A stretch of 64,000 bases of DNA from Paenibacillus sp. HB172176 (lineage in GTDB: Bacteria; Bacillota; Bacilli; Paenibacillales; Paenibacillaceae): assembly GCF_011947265.1 (NCBI RefSeq), contig NZ_JAATHD010000010.1, forward strand, positions 62,001-126,000, read 5' to 3'. Every line of letters starts with the position of its first letter. Position 1 is the first letter of the stretch. The translations under genes and the position numbers were made by a program. Below the pieces are notes generated by a model that was given only the letters and a program-made list of their open reading frames with translations, had not been told where the DNA came from and searched no databases. Shown piece after piece: positions 55,086-64,000 of this stretch.

Positions 55086-55697
55086 ATGGTTTTAGAAAAC
55101 AAGTTAGGATTAACTGATTCTTCAGAGCTAGCTCATGTTGAAGAGAAAGTCAGCAAGAAAAAAGCTCTTGAAATGTTTGAATCAGGTTTGTTAGATTCTT
55201 TCGAGGCCGGAACATTCGAGGCTTTAGCTGAAATTCACAGGTATCTCTTCGGAGAAATCTACGATTTCACTGGAAAAGTGCGTGGAGTAAACATTGCAAA
55301 GGGCTATTTTCGTTTTGTGCCTGTTATGTATCTTGAAGCTGCGCTCATTAATATTTCAAGGATGCCGCAATCCACCTTTGATGAAATGATAAAAAAATAT
55401 GTTGAGATGAATGTGGCTCATCCTTTCAGAGAAGGCAATGGCAGAAGTGCGAGAATATGGCTGGATTCCATGTTGAAGAAAGAAATACAGCAAGTTGTCG
55501 ACTGGAGCAAAGTTGAAAAAGACGATTACCTGCTTGCCATGGAAAGAAGCCCTGTTAAGGATGTCGAAATCAAGATTCTTCTACAAGCAGCCCTTACAGA
55601 TAAGATCAATGATCGTGAAGTTTATATGAAAGGTATTGACGCAAGCTATCATTATGAGGGTTATAACGTGTATAGGACGGAAAACCTTGCTGAATGA
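55086..55697 (+). CDS. Fic-family protein AMP-transferase, autoinhibited class III
   Basis: A 203-residue enzyme that transfers AMP to target proteins. The catalytic motif HPFREGNGR is at 112-120, with H112 as base. The flap and core resemble the single-domain Fic protein of Enterococcus faecalis. A C-terminal SYHYEG at 187-192 fits the inhibitory (S/T)xxxE(G/N) motif, with E191 predicted to block ATP binding, which defines class III. So no separate antitoxin is required. ATG 55086 follows GGGAGGATGAAGGT. It is A+T-richer than the flanks and lies between opp and upp, where related genomes have no gene that I know of. Confidence 0.9.
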   Translation: MVLENKLGLTDSSELAHVEEKVSKKKALEMFESGLLDSFEAGTFEALAEIHRYLFGEIYDFTGKVRGVNIAKGYFRFVPVMYLEAALINISRMPQSTFDEMIKKYVEMNVAHPFREGNGRSARIWLDSMLKKEIQQVVDWSKVEKDDYLLAMERSPVKDVEIKILLQAALTDKINDREVYMKGIDASYHYEGYNVYRTENLAE

Positions 55698-55799
55698 TTC
55701 TAATATTTCTCCTGATGCAACGCTCGAGCGGCAGTGCTATAATAGTTGAGATTGCGACCAAGAGGCAATAACGATGTGATGAAGCGGGAGGAAGAAGCT

Positions 55800-56429
55800 T
55801 TGAGCAGATTGGTGATATGTGATCATCCCTTGATTCAGCATAAGCTGACGTACATTCGGAACAAAGAAACGAATACAAAGGACTTCCGCGAGCTTGTCGA
55901 CGAAGTGGCTACTTTGATGGCGTACGAGATTACGCGCGATATCCCGCTCGATACGATAACGGTGCAGACGCCGGTTGCGGAGACCAGAGCGAAGATCGTG
56001 TCGGGCAGAATGCTCGGACTCGTTCCGATTCTTCGGGCGGGACTCGGAATGGTGGACGGCATTCTGAAGCTGATCCCCTCAGCAAAGGTGGGTCATATTG
56101 GTCTTGCCAGAGATCACGAAACGCTTCAGCCGCGCGAATATTATATAAATCTGCCAACGGACGCGCAGAGCCGCATGCTCATTGTGATTGATCCGATGCT
56201 GGCGACGGGCGGCTCCGCGAATGCGGCGATCTCGTCGCTGAAGAACAATGGTTGCGACCAAATCAAGCTGATGTGCCTGATCGCCGCTCCGGAGGGCGTT
56301 GAAGCGGTGCAGGCCGCTCATCCGGATGTCGACATCTATATCGCGGCGATGGACGAGCGTCTCAATGAGAAAGGTTACATTGTGCCTGGGCTTGGAGACG
56401 CCGGAGACCGCATGTTCGGAACAAACTAA
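55800..56429 (+). CDS. upp: Uracil phosphoribosyltransferase
   Basis: A 209-residue salvage enzyme that makes UMP from uracil and PRPP. The PRPP loop [12 protein letters not shown] and the family blocks [17 protein letters not shown] and [13 protein letters not shown] are intact. The TTG at 55800 is chosen because GGGAGGA lies eight bases upstream and the length then equals that of the Bacillus enzyme; upstream ATG 55779 would have the ribosome site inside the gene. Confidence 0.96.
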   Translation: MSRLVICDHPLIQHKLTYIRNKETNTKDFRELVDEVATLMAYEITRDIPLDTITVQTPVAETRAKIVSGRMLGLVPILRAGLGMVDGILKLIPSAKVGHIGLARDHETLQPREYYINLPTDAQSRMLIVIDPMLATGGSANAAISSLKNNGCDQIKLMCLIAAPEGVEAVQAAHPDVDIYIAAMDERLNEKGYIVPGLGDAGDRMFGTN

Positions 56430-56466
56430 AACTATTTTCAGCAATGATGATGTAGGAGTGGATTTT

Positions 56467-57615
56467 TTGTCTAAACTAAAGGTAATGACAATTTTCGGCA
56501 CGAGGCCGGAGGCTGTGAAGATGGCTCCGCTGGTGCTTGAGCTGCAGAAGCATGATGAAGAGATTGAATCGATCGTATGCGTGACGGCACAGCATCGGCA
56601 GATGCTGGATCAGGTGCTCGACTTCTTCGAGATCAAGCCGGACTATGATCTGGATGTGATGAAGCAGCGCCAGACTCTGACCGAGATTACGGTGCGCGTA
56701 CTGGAAGGCTTGGTTCCGGTTATGCAGGAGGCCCGTCCCGATATCGTGCTCGTTCACGGTGATACACAAACGACCTTCCTCGCCAGCTACGCAGCGTTCA
56801 TGGAGCAGGTGAAGGTCGGTCATGTCGAAGCGGGTCTGCGCACATGGAACAAGATGTCTCCGTATCCGGAGGAGATGAACCGTCAGCTCGCAGGCGTGCT
56901 GTCCGACGTTCACTTCGCTCCGACGGATCGTTCCGCCGACAATCTTCGCAAGGAGAACAAGTCCGAGGAGACCATCTATGTGACGGGCAATACGGCGATT
57001 GATGTGTTTCAATATACGGTGGACGAATCGTTCACGCACCCGGTGCTGGAGTGGGCCAAGGGCAAGCGCATGATTCTGATGACGGCGCATCGCCGCGAAT
57101 CGATCGGCGAGCCGCATCGCAATATCTTCCGCGCGGTGAAGCGCATCGTGGACGAGCATGAGGATGTTGTCGTGGTCTATGCGGTCCATTTGAATCCTGC
57201 CGTTCGCGAGCCGGCGAACGAAATTCTCGGCAATCATCCGCGCATCAGTCTGATCGAGCCGCTCGATGTTTTCAAGATTCATAATTTCTTCCCGCATGCG
57301 TACATGATCATGACTGATTCGGGAGGCTTGCAGGAAGAGGCGCCAACCTTCGGGTTGCCGACGTTGGTGCTTCGCGACACGACTGAGCGGCCGGAAGGCA
57401 TTGATGCCGGCACGCTCGAACTGGTCGGTACGGACGAAGAGATGGTTTACGACCGAGCGAAGGCCCTGCTCACAGATTCGGCTCACTATTACAAGATGAG
57501 TCATGCGGCGAATCCATACGGTGACGGGAAGGCATCCGAGCGGATTGTGGAAGGAATCCTGCATCATTTTGGAAGGCGCGGCGAAAGGCCGGAGCCGTTC
57601 ACACAACGTTCATAG
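56467..57615 (+). CDS. wecB: UDP-N-acetylglucosamine 2-epimerase (non-hydrolysing)
   Basis: A 382-residue enzyme that interconverts UDP-GlcNAc and UDP-ManNAc for wall teichoic acid or secondary wall polymer linkage. The blocks FGTRPEAVKMAPLV, HGDTQTTFLASYAAF, HVEAGLRTW and the C-terminal DSGGLQEEAPTFGLPTLVLR are characteristic. The TTG at 56467 has AGGAG eight bases upstream; the open frame extends upstream into upp without homology. It lies between upp and the atp operon. The ManNAc product also fits the pyruvylated polymer needed by the S-layer protein at 10051. Confidence 0.94.
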   Translation: MSKLKVMTIFGTRPEAVKMAPLVLELQKHDEEIESIVCVTAQHRQMLDQVLDFFEIKPDYDLDVMKQRQTLTEITVRVLEGLVPVMQEARPDIVLVHGDTQTTFLASYAAFMEQVKVGHVEAGLRTWNKMSPYPEEMNRQLAGVLSDVHFAPTDRSADNLRKENKSEETIYVTGNTAIDVFQYTVDESFTHPVLEWAKGKRMILMTAHRRESIGEPHRNIFRAVKRIVDEHEDVVVVYAVHLNPAVREPANEILGNHPRISLIEPLDVFKIHNFFPHAYMIMTDSGGLQEEAPTFGLPTLVLRDTTERPEGIDAGTLELVGTDEEMVYDRAKALLTDSAHYYKMSHAANPYGDGKASERIVEGILHHFGRRGERPEPFTQRS

Positions 57616-57636
57616 TTTTTGCGACAGGTTCGGAGT

Positions 57637-57687
57637 GAAGCGCCAAGTTACAGCATACAGTGGTACTGTACGGTTTTGAGGCGCTTC
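57637..57687 (+). terminator. Hairpin between wecB and the atp operon
   Basis: GAAGCGCC (57637-57644) pairs with GGCGCTTC (57680-57687) around an inner TACAG/CTGTA helix. No T-run follows directly, so it is a weak terminator at best. Confidence 0.5.
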
Positions 57688-57747
57688 AAACGTTGATTTA
57701 TAAGGGTTTTCCACAATTTGTTCACCGAATGTTTGCTGTTATTTCAA

Positions 57748-57777
57748 TTGACAAACCTTGCGGGCATTCGATAAAAT
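57748..57777 (+). promoter_or_regulatory. Promoter of the ATP synthase operon
   Basis: TTGACA (57748-57753) and TAAAAT (57772-57777) are 18 bases apart, 28 bases before the first gene. Confidence 0.7.
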
Positions 57778-57804
57778 AAACAAGAGTTTTGGAGTGATTC
57801 GCAT

Positions 57805-58077
57805 ATGGATCCGTCCAATAATCAACCGTCCAAAGAACATAACAACGAGGACAATCGCACCTTTGGCGATGATCCGTGGAGAGCGATGGGATTGGTAGGC
57901 GCGGTCGGAGTCGATCTGGCTGTATGCTTATGGCTCGGATACTGGCTTGGCACGAAAGCCGATCATGCCGGTGGAACCGATTACTATTCCATTATTGGAT
58001 TAATTGCCGGACTGATCGTGGGTGTCGTCACCGTTATTTTCCTAATTCGGACATTCTCGGGAGGCAAGGCGAAATAA
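57805..58077 (+). CDS. AtpZ/AtpI-type accessory protein of the ATP synthase operon
   Basis: A 90-residue membrane protein. A hydrophilic N-terminus (~25 residues) precedes two hydrophobic segments (about 28-50 and 62-83) with GYWLGTKAD between them, the pattern of the small F1Fo accessory family (PF09527-like) thought to help Mg2+ supply or c-ring assembly. ATG 57805 is first in the operon and has GGAGTGA upstream. Its stop overlaps the next start (TAATG). Confidence 0.85.
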   Translation: MDPSNNQPSKEHNNEDNRTFGDDPWRAMGLVGAVGVDLAVCLWLGYWLGTKADHAGGTDYYSIIGLIAGLIVGVVTVIFLIRTFSGGKAK

Positions 58078-58487
58078 TGTACGATTTGTCGACCCATGTG
58101 AAAGCCGTTACAAGAGTTAACTTCTTTTTTTTGTCCGCGTGCTGTCTTGCTTGGGCGCTCCTGCCTGCCTATGAGGATTGGTGGGGCGGTCTGATGATCG
58201 GTTGCGCGGCAAGCTTGATCAATGCCAGACATTTGGCTTGGAAAGTGACAAGAGCATCCGCGAACGCCGCTGCCCATGGAACAAAGCGGGTCAATCTTGG
58301 CTATTTAACAAGAGCATGCATTGCGCTTCTGGCCGTTGTGTTAGCAACAAGAACCTACACGTTCCAACTTCCTGCTGTTGTGACTGGATTAATCATTGCT
58401 CAGCTGGCAACACTTATACTGGGATTTTTCGCCAGTCGGAAGTTGGCACAGATGGAAATTACTGATGAAAGGGGTGAAACTAACTAA
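58077..58487 (+). CDS. atpI: ATP synthase subunit I
   Basis: A 136-residue membrane protein with four hydrophobic segments, matching the AtpI chaperone for c-ring assembly. The ATG at 58077 overlaps the preceding stop by one base, and its own stop overlaps atpB in the same way. The sequence is weakly conserved in this family, so the call leans on position, size and topology. Confidence 0.8.
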   Translation: MYDLSTHVKAVTRVNFFFLSACCLAWALLPAYEDWWGGLMIGCAASLINARHLAWKVTRASANAAAHGTKRVNLGYLTRACIALLAVVLATRTYTFQLPAVVTGLIIAQLATLILGFFASRKLAQMEITDERGETN

Positions 58488-59248
58488 TGGATCATATATT
58501 CCCAGTGGTTCATAAGTGGGGATTGGAATTCGATATTGCGGCGATCTACATGATTATCATTACCAGCATCATTGTGTTCGTGATAGCGAGGCTCGCTACA
58601 AGGAATTTATCAGTCACAAACCCTACCAAGATGCAGAATTTCTTGGAGTGGGTCATTGAATTTGTAGTAGGTATTATTGGTACCTCTATGGATCTGAAGA
58701 AAGGTCGTCCCTATCTCATACTTGGATTAACTTTGATTATGTATATCTTCGTAGGGGACATGCTTGGCTTACCACTCGGTATTGTAACGCATGTGCATGA
58801 AGGAGCAACCTTGTTCGGATTACCGCTAGATTTGGATGGTGAGCATGAGGCGCATATTTCATGGTGGAAATCACCAACAGCAGATGTTGCTGTTACAGGC
58901 GCATTGACGCTTATCGTTATACTGCTGACTCACATTGAAGGTTTGCGTTTGAACAGAAAGCATTATCTTAAGCATTACATCGAACCTCACTGGGGTTTCC
59001 TGCCGCTTGCGTTGATCAAAGAAGTATCCAAGCCATTGTCGCTTGCTTTGCGTCTATATGGTAACATCTTCGCAGGAGAGGTTATGATTGGTGTAATTTT
59101 GGGAATGGGCATTTTCGGTATTCCAGCACTAGTGATATGGCAAGGGTTCAGCGTGTTTATTGGAGCGATTCAAGCATTCGTCTTCGTTATGCTGACCATG
59201 GTATACATGTCGCAAGCTATTGTTCATGAAGAGCATGCAGAGCATTAG
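58487..59248 (+). CDS. atpB: ATP synthase Fo subunit a
   Basis: A 253-residue membrane subunit that forms the proton half-channels. The essential arginine lies in SLALRLYGNIFAGE, and helices at the C-terminus (FSVFIGAIQAFVFVMLTMVYM) are typical. A His-rich EEHAEH tail closes the protein. ATG 58487 overlaps the atpI stop. Confidence 0.96.
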   Translation: MDHIFPVVHKWGLEFDIAAIYMIIITSIIVFVIARLATRNLSVTNPTKMQNFLEWVIEFVVGIIGTSMDLKKGRPYLILGLTLIMYIFVGDMLGLPLGIVTHVHEGATLFGLPLDLDGEHEAHISWWKSPTADVAVTGALTLIVILLTHIEGLRLNRKHYLKHYIEPHWGFLPLALIKEVSKPLSLALRLYGNIFAGEVMIGVILGMGIFGIPALVIWQGFSVFIGAIQAFVFVMLTMVYMSQAIVHEEHAEH

Positions 59249-59258
59249 AAAAAGTTAG

Positions 59259-59573
<315 letters not shown>

Positions 59574-59602
59574 GTAACGCACAATTTCACAGAATGCTGC
59601 AT

Positions 59603-59639
59603 GGCGGGGAGTGAGTAAGCCTCCGCGCCTTGCTTTTTA
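59603..59639 (+). terminator. Attenuator-like hairpin after atpE
   Basis: GGCGGGGAG (59603-59611) pairs with CTCCGCGCC (59621-59629) with one mismatch, followed by TTGCTTTTT. Partial termination here would favour subunit c over downstream subunits. Confidence 0.6.
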
Positions 59640-59717
59640 TCTGAAAGTTTGTCGGTCGATTGAGATTGGCACGAGATAGATACAATCGTTAGAAGCTACA
59701 GAAAGGAGTGACGTTTT

Positions 59718-60200
59718 TTGGAAATCAGTTGGGAGACATTTGTCATTCAATTAGTTGCGTTTTTGATCCTTCTTTATCTATTGAAACGGTATGCGTTCGG
59801 TCCATTACTGGGCATTATGGAGCAGCGAAAGCAGTTTGTCGCGGACCAAATTAATAGCGCGGAGACCAGCCGCAAAGAAGCAGAGCAACAGCTGGAGCAA
59901 CAGAAACAAGCACTTCAGGAAGCGCGCAAAGAAGCTTACGATATTATCGAGCAAGCGAAGCAAACCAGCTCCAAGCAAGCTGATGATATGATTCAAGCAG
60001 CGAGATCCGAGACGAATCGTCTGAAGGACGACGCGCTCAAGGATATCGAGAGCGAGAAGAACAAAGCGGTTGCGGCCCTTCGTTCCGAGGTTGGCGGCAT
60101 CTCCGTGAAGATTGCTTCGAAGATTATCGAGAAGCAAGTGGATGAGAAATCCCAGGAACAGCTTGTTGACCAATACCTGAAAGAGGTAGGAAGCAAATGA
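59718..60200 (+). CDS. atpF: ATP synthase Fo subunit b
   Basis: A 160-residue stator subunit. One N-terminal membrane helix (about 6-23) is followed by a long charged coiled coil rich in Gln, Lys and Glu. TTG 59718 has AAGGAGTG upstream. The end overlaps atpH by 4 bases. Confidence 0.95.
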   Translation: MEISWETFVIQLVAFLILLYLLKRYAFGPLLGIMEQRKQFVADQINSAETSRKEAEQQLEQQKQALQEARKEAYDIIEQAKQTSSKQADDMIQAARSETNRLKDDALKDIESEKNKAVAALRSEVGGISVKIASKIIEKQVDEKSQEQLVDQYLKEVGSK

Positions 60201-60745
60201 GCCGGGACGCGGTCGTAGCGAAGCGCTACGCTAAAGCGCTGTTCGAGCTTGCGTCCGAAACAGGCATCGTATCTGAGGTGGAAGCGCAGCTGAAGCTGAT
60301 TGCAGATGCTCTGGAGCAGGACGAAGCTATTGGCAAATTCCTCTCTCTTCCGAATGTAGATCCGAGTCAGAAGATAGCCGTGCTGAAAGCGTCTTTCGGC
60401 GACAAGGTGTCCGTGCTTGTACTGAATGCGCTGCAGGTCATGATGGACCGCAGACGTCAGGCGATCATCGGCGAGGTTTATGAAGCGTATAAGAAAATTG
60501 CCGGCGAAGCCACTGGCGTCGCCCATGCTACTGTATACACTGCAAGCGAGCTTTCTGAAACAGAGCTGGCGGCGGTGGCCAAGCAATTCGGCGGTATAAC
60601 CGGCAAGCAAATTCAAGCTGTTCAAGTGGTAGAGCCCGCTCTGCTTGGCGGACTTCAAGTTCGCATCGGCGACCGTCTCTACGACGGCAGCTTGTCCGGC
60701 AAGCTTTCGCGCTTGCAAAAATCTTTCCAATCTAAAGCACTGTAG
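60197..60745 (+). CDS. atpH: ATP synthase F1 subunit delta
   Basis: A 182-residue stator subunit linking b to the alpha subunits. The start (VAKRYAKALFELASE) and the end (LLGGLQVRIGDRLYDGSLSGKLSRL) are diagnostic. ATG 60197 overlaps the atpF stop (ATGA). Confidence 0.96.
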   Translation: MSRDAVVAKRYAKALFELASETGIVSEVEAQLKLIADALEQDEAIGKFLSLPNVDPSQKIAVLKASFGDKVSVLVLNALQVMMDRRRQAIIGEVYEAYKKIAGEATGVAHATVYTASELSETELAAVAKQFGGITGKQIQAVQVVEPALLGGLQVRIGDRLYDGSLSGKLSRLQKSFQSKAL

Positions 60746-62266
<1,521 letters not shown>

Positions 62267-62316
62267 TATATAGGAAAGTATATCGTTTCATCATACTTCT
62301 CTATATGTCTCCGGAA

Positions 62317-62431
62317 TGAAACGCGCCCCGCTGCCAAAGGGCGGCGTAGCCGTTTCACCTTGAGCGGCAAGCTTGATATAGAACTGGGCCATGAGCGGTC
62401 TTGCGCGTTGGCGCAAGGCGCCGCTCATGGC
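62317..62431. repeat. Palindromic insert between atpA and atpG
   Basis: The first hairpin pairs TGAAACG (62317-62323) with CGTTTCA (62351-62357), with an inner GC-rich helix. The second pairs GCCATGAGCGG (62388-62398) with CCGCTCATGGC (62421-62431), with inner CTTGCGC/GCGCAAG around GTTG. A 19-base piece (CGTAGCCGTTTCACCTTGA, from 62345) also occurs from 38025. The whole gap, 62267-62522, is far longer than other gaps in the operon and has no T-run. Confidence 0.75.
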
Positions 62432-62522
62432 AAGTGTTTATCTGCGCTGAGGTTAACATCTCGGCGCGGATCCCTTACCAAGCCTCGGGTCACACCGATG
62501 CATCGAAGGCGGGTGAAATCAA

Positions 62523-63383
62523 TTGGCAAAAGGCATGCGTGATATAAAGCGTGAAATCAAGAGCAAGCAGAATATGAAGCAAATCACGAAGGCGATGGAG
62601 ATGGTGTCCGCGGCCAAGCTCAGAAGAGCTCAGGAGAAAGCGCAGGCGTCACGTCCATACGCTGACAAGATGAAGGAAGTTGTGGCGAGCATCGCGGCCG
62701 GAACGAAGGGTGTCAAGCATCCGATGCTGGAGACGCGTGATGTGAAACGCACAGGCTATCTCGTTATTACATCCGATCGTGGTCTTGCAGGCGGCTATAA
62801 CGCCAATATTCTGCGCAAGCTGTCGCAAACCATTAAGCAGAAGCATAAATCTGCCGATGAGTATACATTGTTCGTCATCGGACGGAAGGGCCGCGACTAC
62901 TTCCGCCGCAACAATATGCCGATCGTGGAAGAAGTGATCGGATTGTCGGACGCGCCGACCTTCGCAGACATCAAATCCATAGCTGCTAATGCTGTGTCGA
63001 TGTTCGCTAACGGCGCTTATGACGAGCTTTACTTGTATTACAATCAGTTCGTGAACGCCATTACCCAAATTCCGACCGAAACTCGTCTGCTTCCGCTGGA
63101 AGAGATCAGCGAGGAAACGACTGTTTCTTCTTATGAGTACGAGCCTTCCGCGGAAGGCGTGCTTGAAGAGCTGCTTCCGAAATACGCGGAAACCTTGATC
63201 TACAGCGCGTTGCTGGACGGCAAGGCGAGCGAGCACGGAGCGCGGATGACGGCAATGGGCAGCGCGACGAAGAATGCGACGAAGATGATCAATCAATTGA
63301 CGCTCACTTACAACAGAGCGCGTCAAGCTGCGATTACGCAGGAGATTTCGGAGATCGTTGCCGGAGCAAACGCACAATCTTAA
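62523..63383 (+). CDS. atpG: ATP synthase F1 subunit gamma
   Basis: A 286-residue central-stalk subunit. The N-terminal coiled coil ([25 protein letters not shown]) and the C-terminal one ([21 protein letters not shown]) are diagnostic. TTG 62523 has GGCGGGTGA upstream. It is preceded by an unusual 256-base palindromic gap. Confidence 0.97.
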   Translation: MAKGMRDIKREIKSKQNMKQITKAMEMVSAAKLRRAQEKAQASRPYADKMKEVVASIAAGTKGVKHPMLETRDVKRTGYLVITSDRGLAGGYNANILRKLSQTIKQKHKSADEYTLFVIGRKGRDYFRRNNMPIVEEVIGLSDAPTFADIKSIAANAVSMFANGAYDELYLYYNQFVNAITQIPTETRLLPLEEISEETTVSSYEYEPSAEGVLEELLPKYAETLIYSALLDGKASEHGARMTAMGSATKNATKMINQLTLTYNRARQAAITQEISEIVAGANAQS

Positions 63384-63397
63384 GTTCATATAAGTAA

Positions 63398-64000
<603 letters not shown>

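Overview
The window looks like chromosome of a member of the Paenibacillaceae (low-GC Gram-positive phylum but roughly 50-55% GC by eye). The evidence is the strong Shine-Dalgarno sites, the frequent TTG/GTG starts, a spore gene (spoIIR), many solute-binding lipoproteins paired with YesN/YesM-type two-component systems, and a conserved Bacillales backbone: prfA-prmC-spoIIR-ywlC(tsaC)-mntP-ywlE-rpiB-ywlG-glyA ... upp-wecB-atp operon.

Layout. (1) 1-6890: end of a sensor kinase, its AraC-type response regulator, a sugar ABC importer without its own ATPase, and a type I sulfatase. (2) 7000-12740: an Rrf2 regulator with a perfect operator, thioredoxin, an AraC regulator divergent from a START-like protein, and an S-layer-anchored YcdB/YcdC-type protein. 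(3) 12950-16870: a second CUT1 sugar importer whose binding-protein gene is split from its permeases by about 800 bases of simple and palindromic repeats. (4) 17200-19550: a RibD-C reductase-like protein, a 47-residue orphan protein and ychF. (5) 20030-31620: a carbohydrate locus with a first binding protein, a response regulator, an 894-residue kinase with two extracytoplasmic domains, an importer, a second sulfatase and a convergent secreted GH43-like glycosidase; both ends carry catabolite-repression-like sites. (6) 31900-34760: a cluster of DnaA-box-like 9-mers, then prfA and prmC. (7) 34850-41050: minus-strand accessory genes (VOC protein, AhpD-like protein, VanY-like carboxypeptidase, and a sigma factor-response regulator-kinase operon). 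(8) 41640-47840: spoIIR, tsaC, mntP, ywlE, then rpiB-ywlG-glyA behind a ZTP (pfl) riboswitch. (9) 48600-54300: an oligopeptide importer. (10) 54360-55700: an A+T-richer pair, a SUKH-domain gene and an autoinhibited Fic AMP-transferase. (11) 55800-64000: upp, UDP-GlcNAc 2-epimerase and the F1Fo ATP synthase operon through part of atpD.

How it works together. The two sulfatase loci and the GH43-like enzyme suggest sensing, uptake and desulfation of sulfated or galactan-like oligosaccharides. The importers lack ATPases and would need a shared MsmX/MsmK-type ATPase encoded elsewhere. The housekeeping half is a translation termination, nucleotide, one-carbon and energy block.

The most unusual signal is non-coding. 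Six intergenic elements in three unrelated sequence families share one geometry: two direct arms 49-50 nt apart, a gap, then two inverted arms 50 nt apart, about 183 nt in total. Two further elements carry 51-nt tandem units inside ~20-nt terminal inverted repeats.
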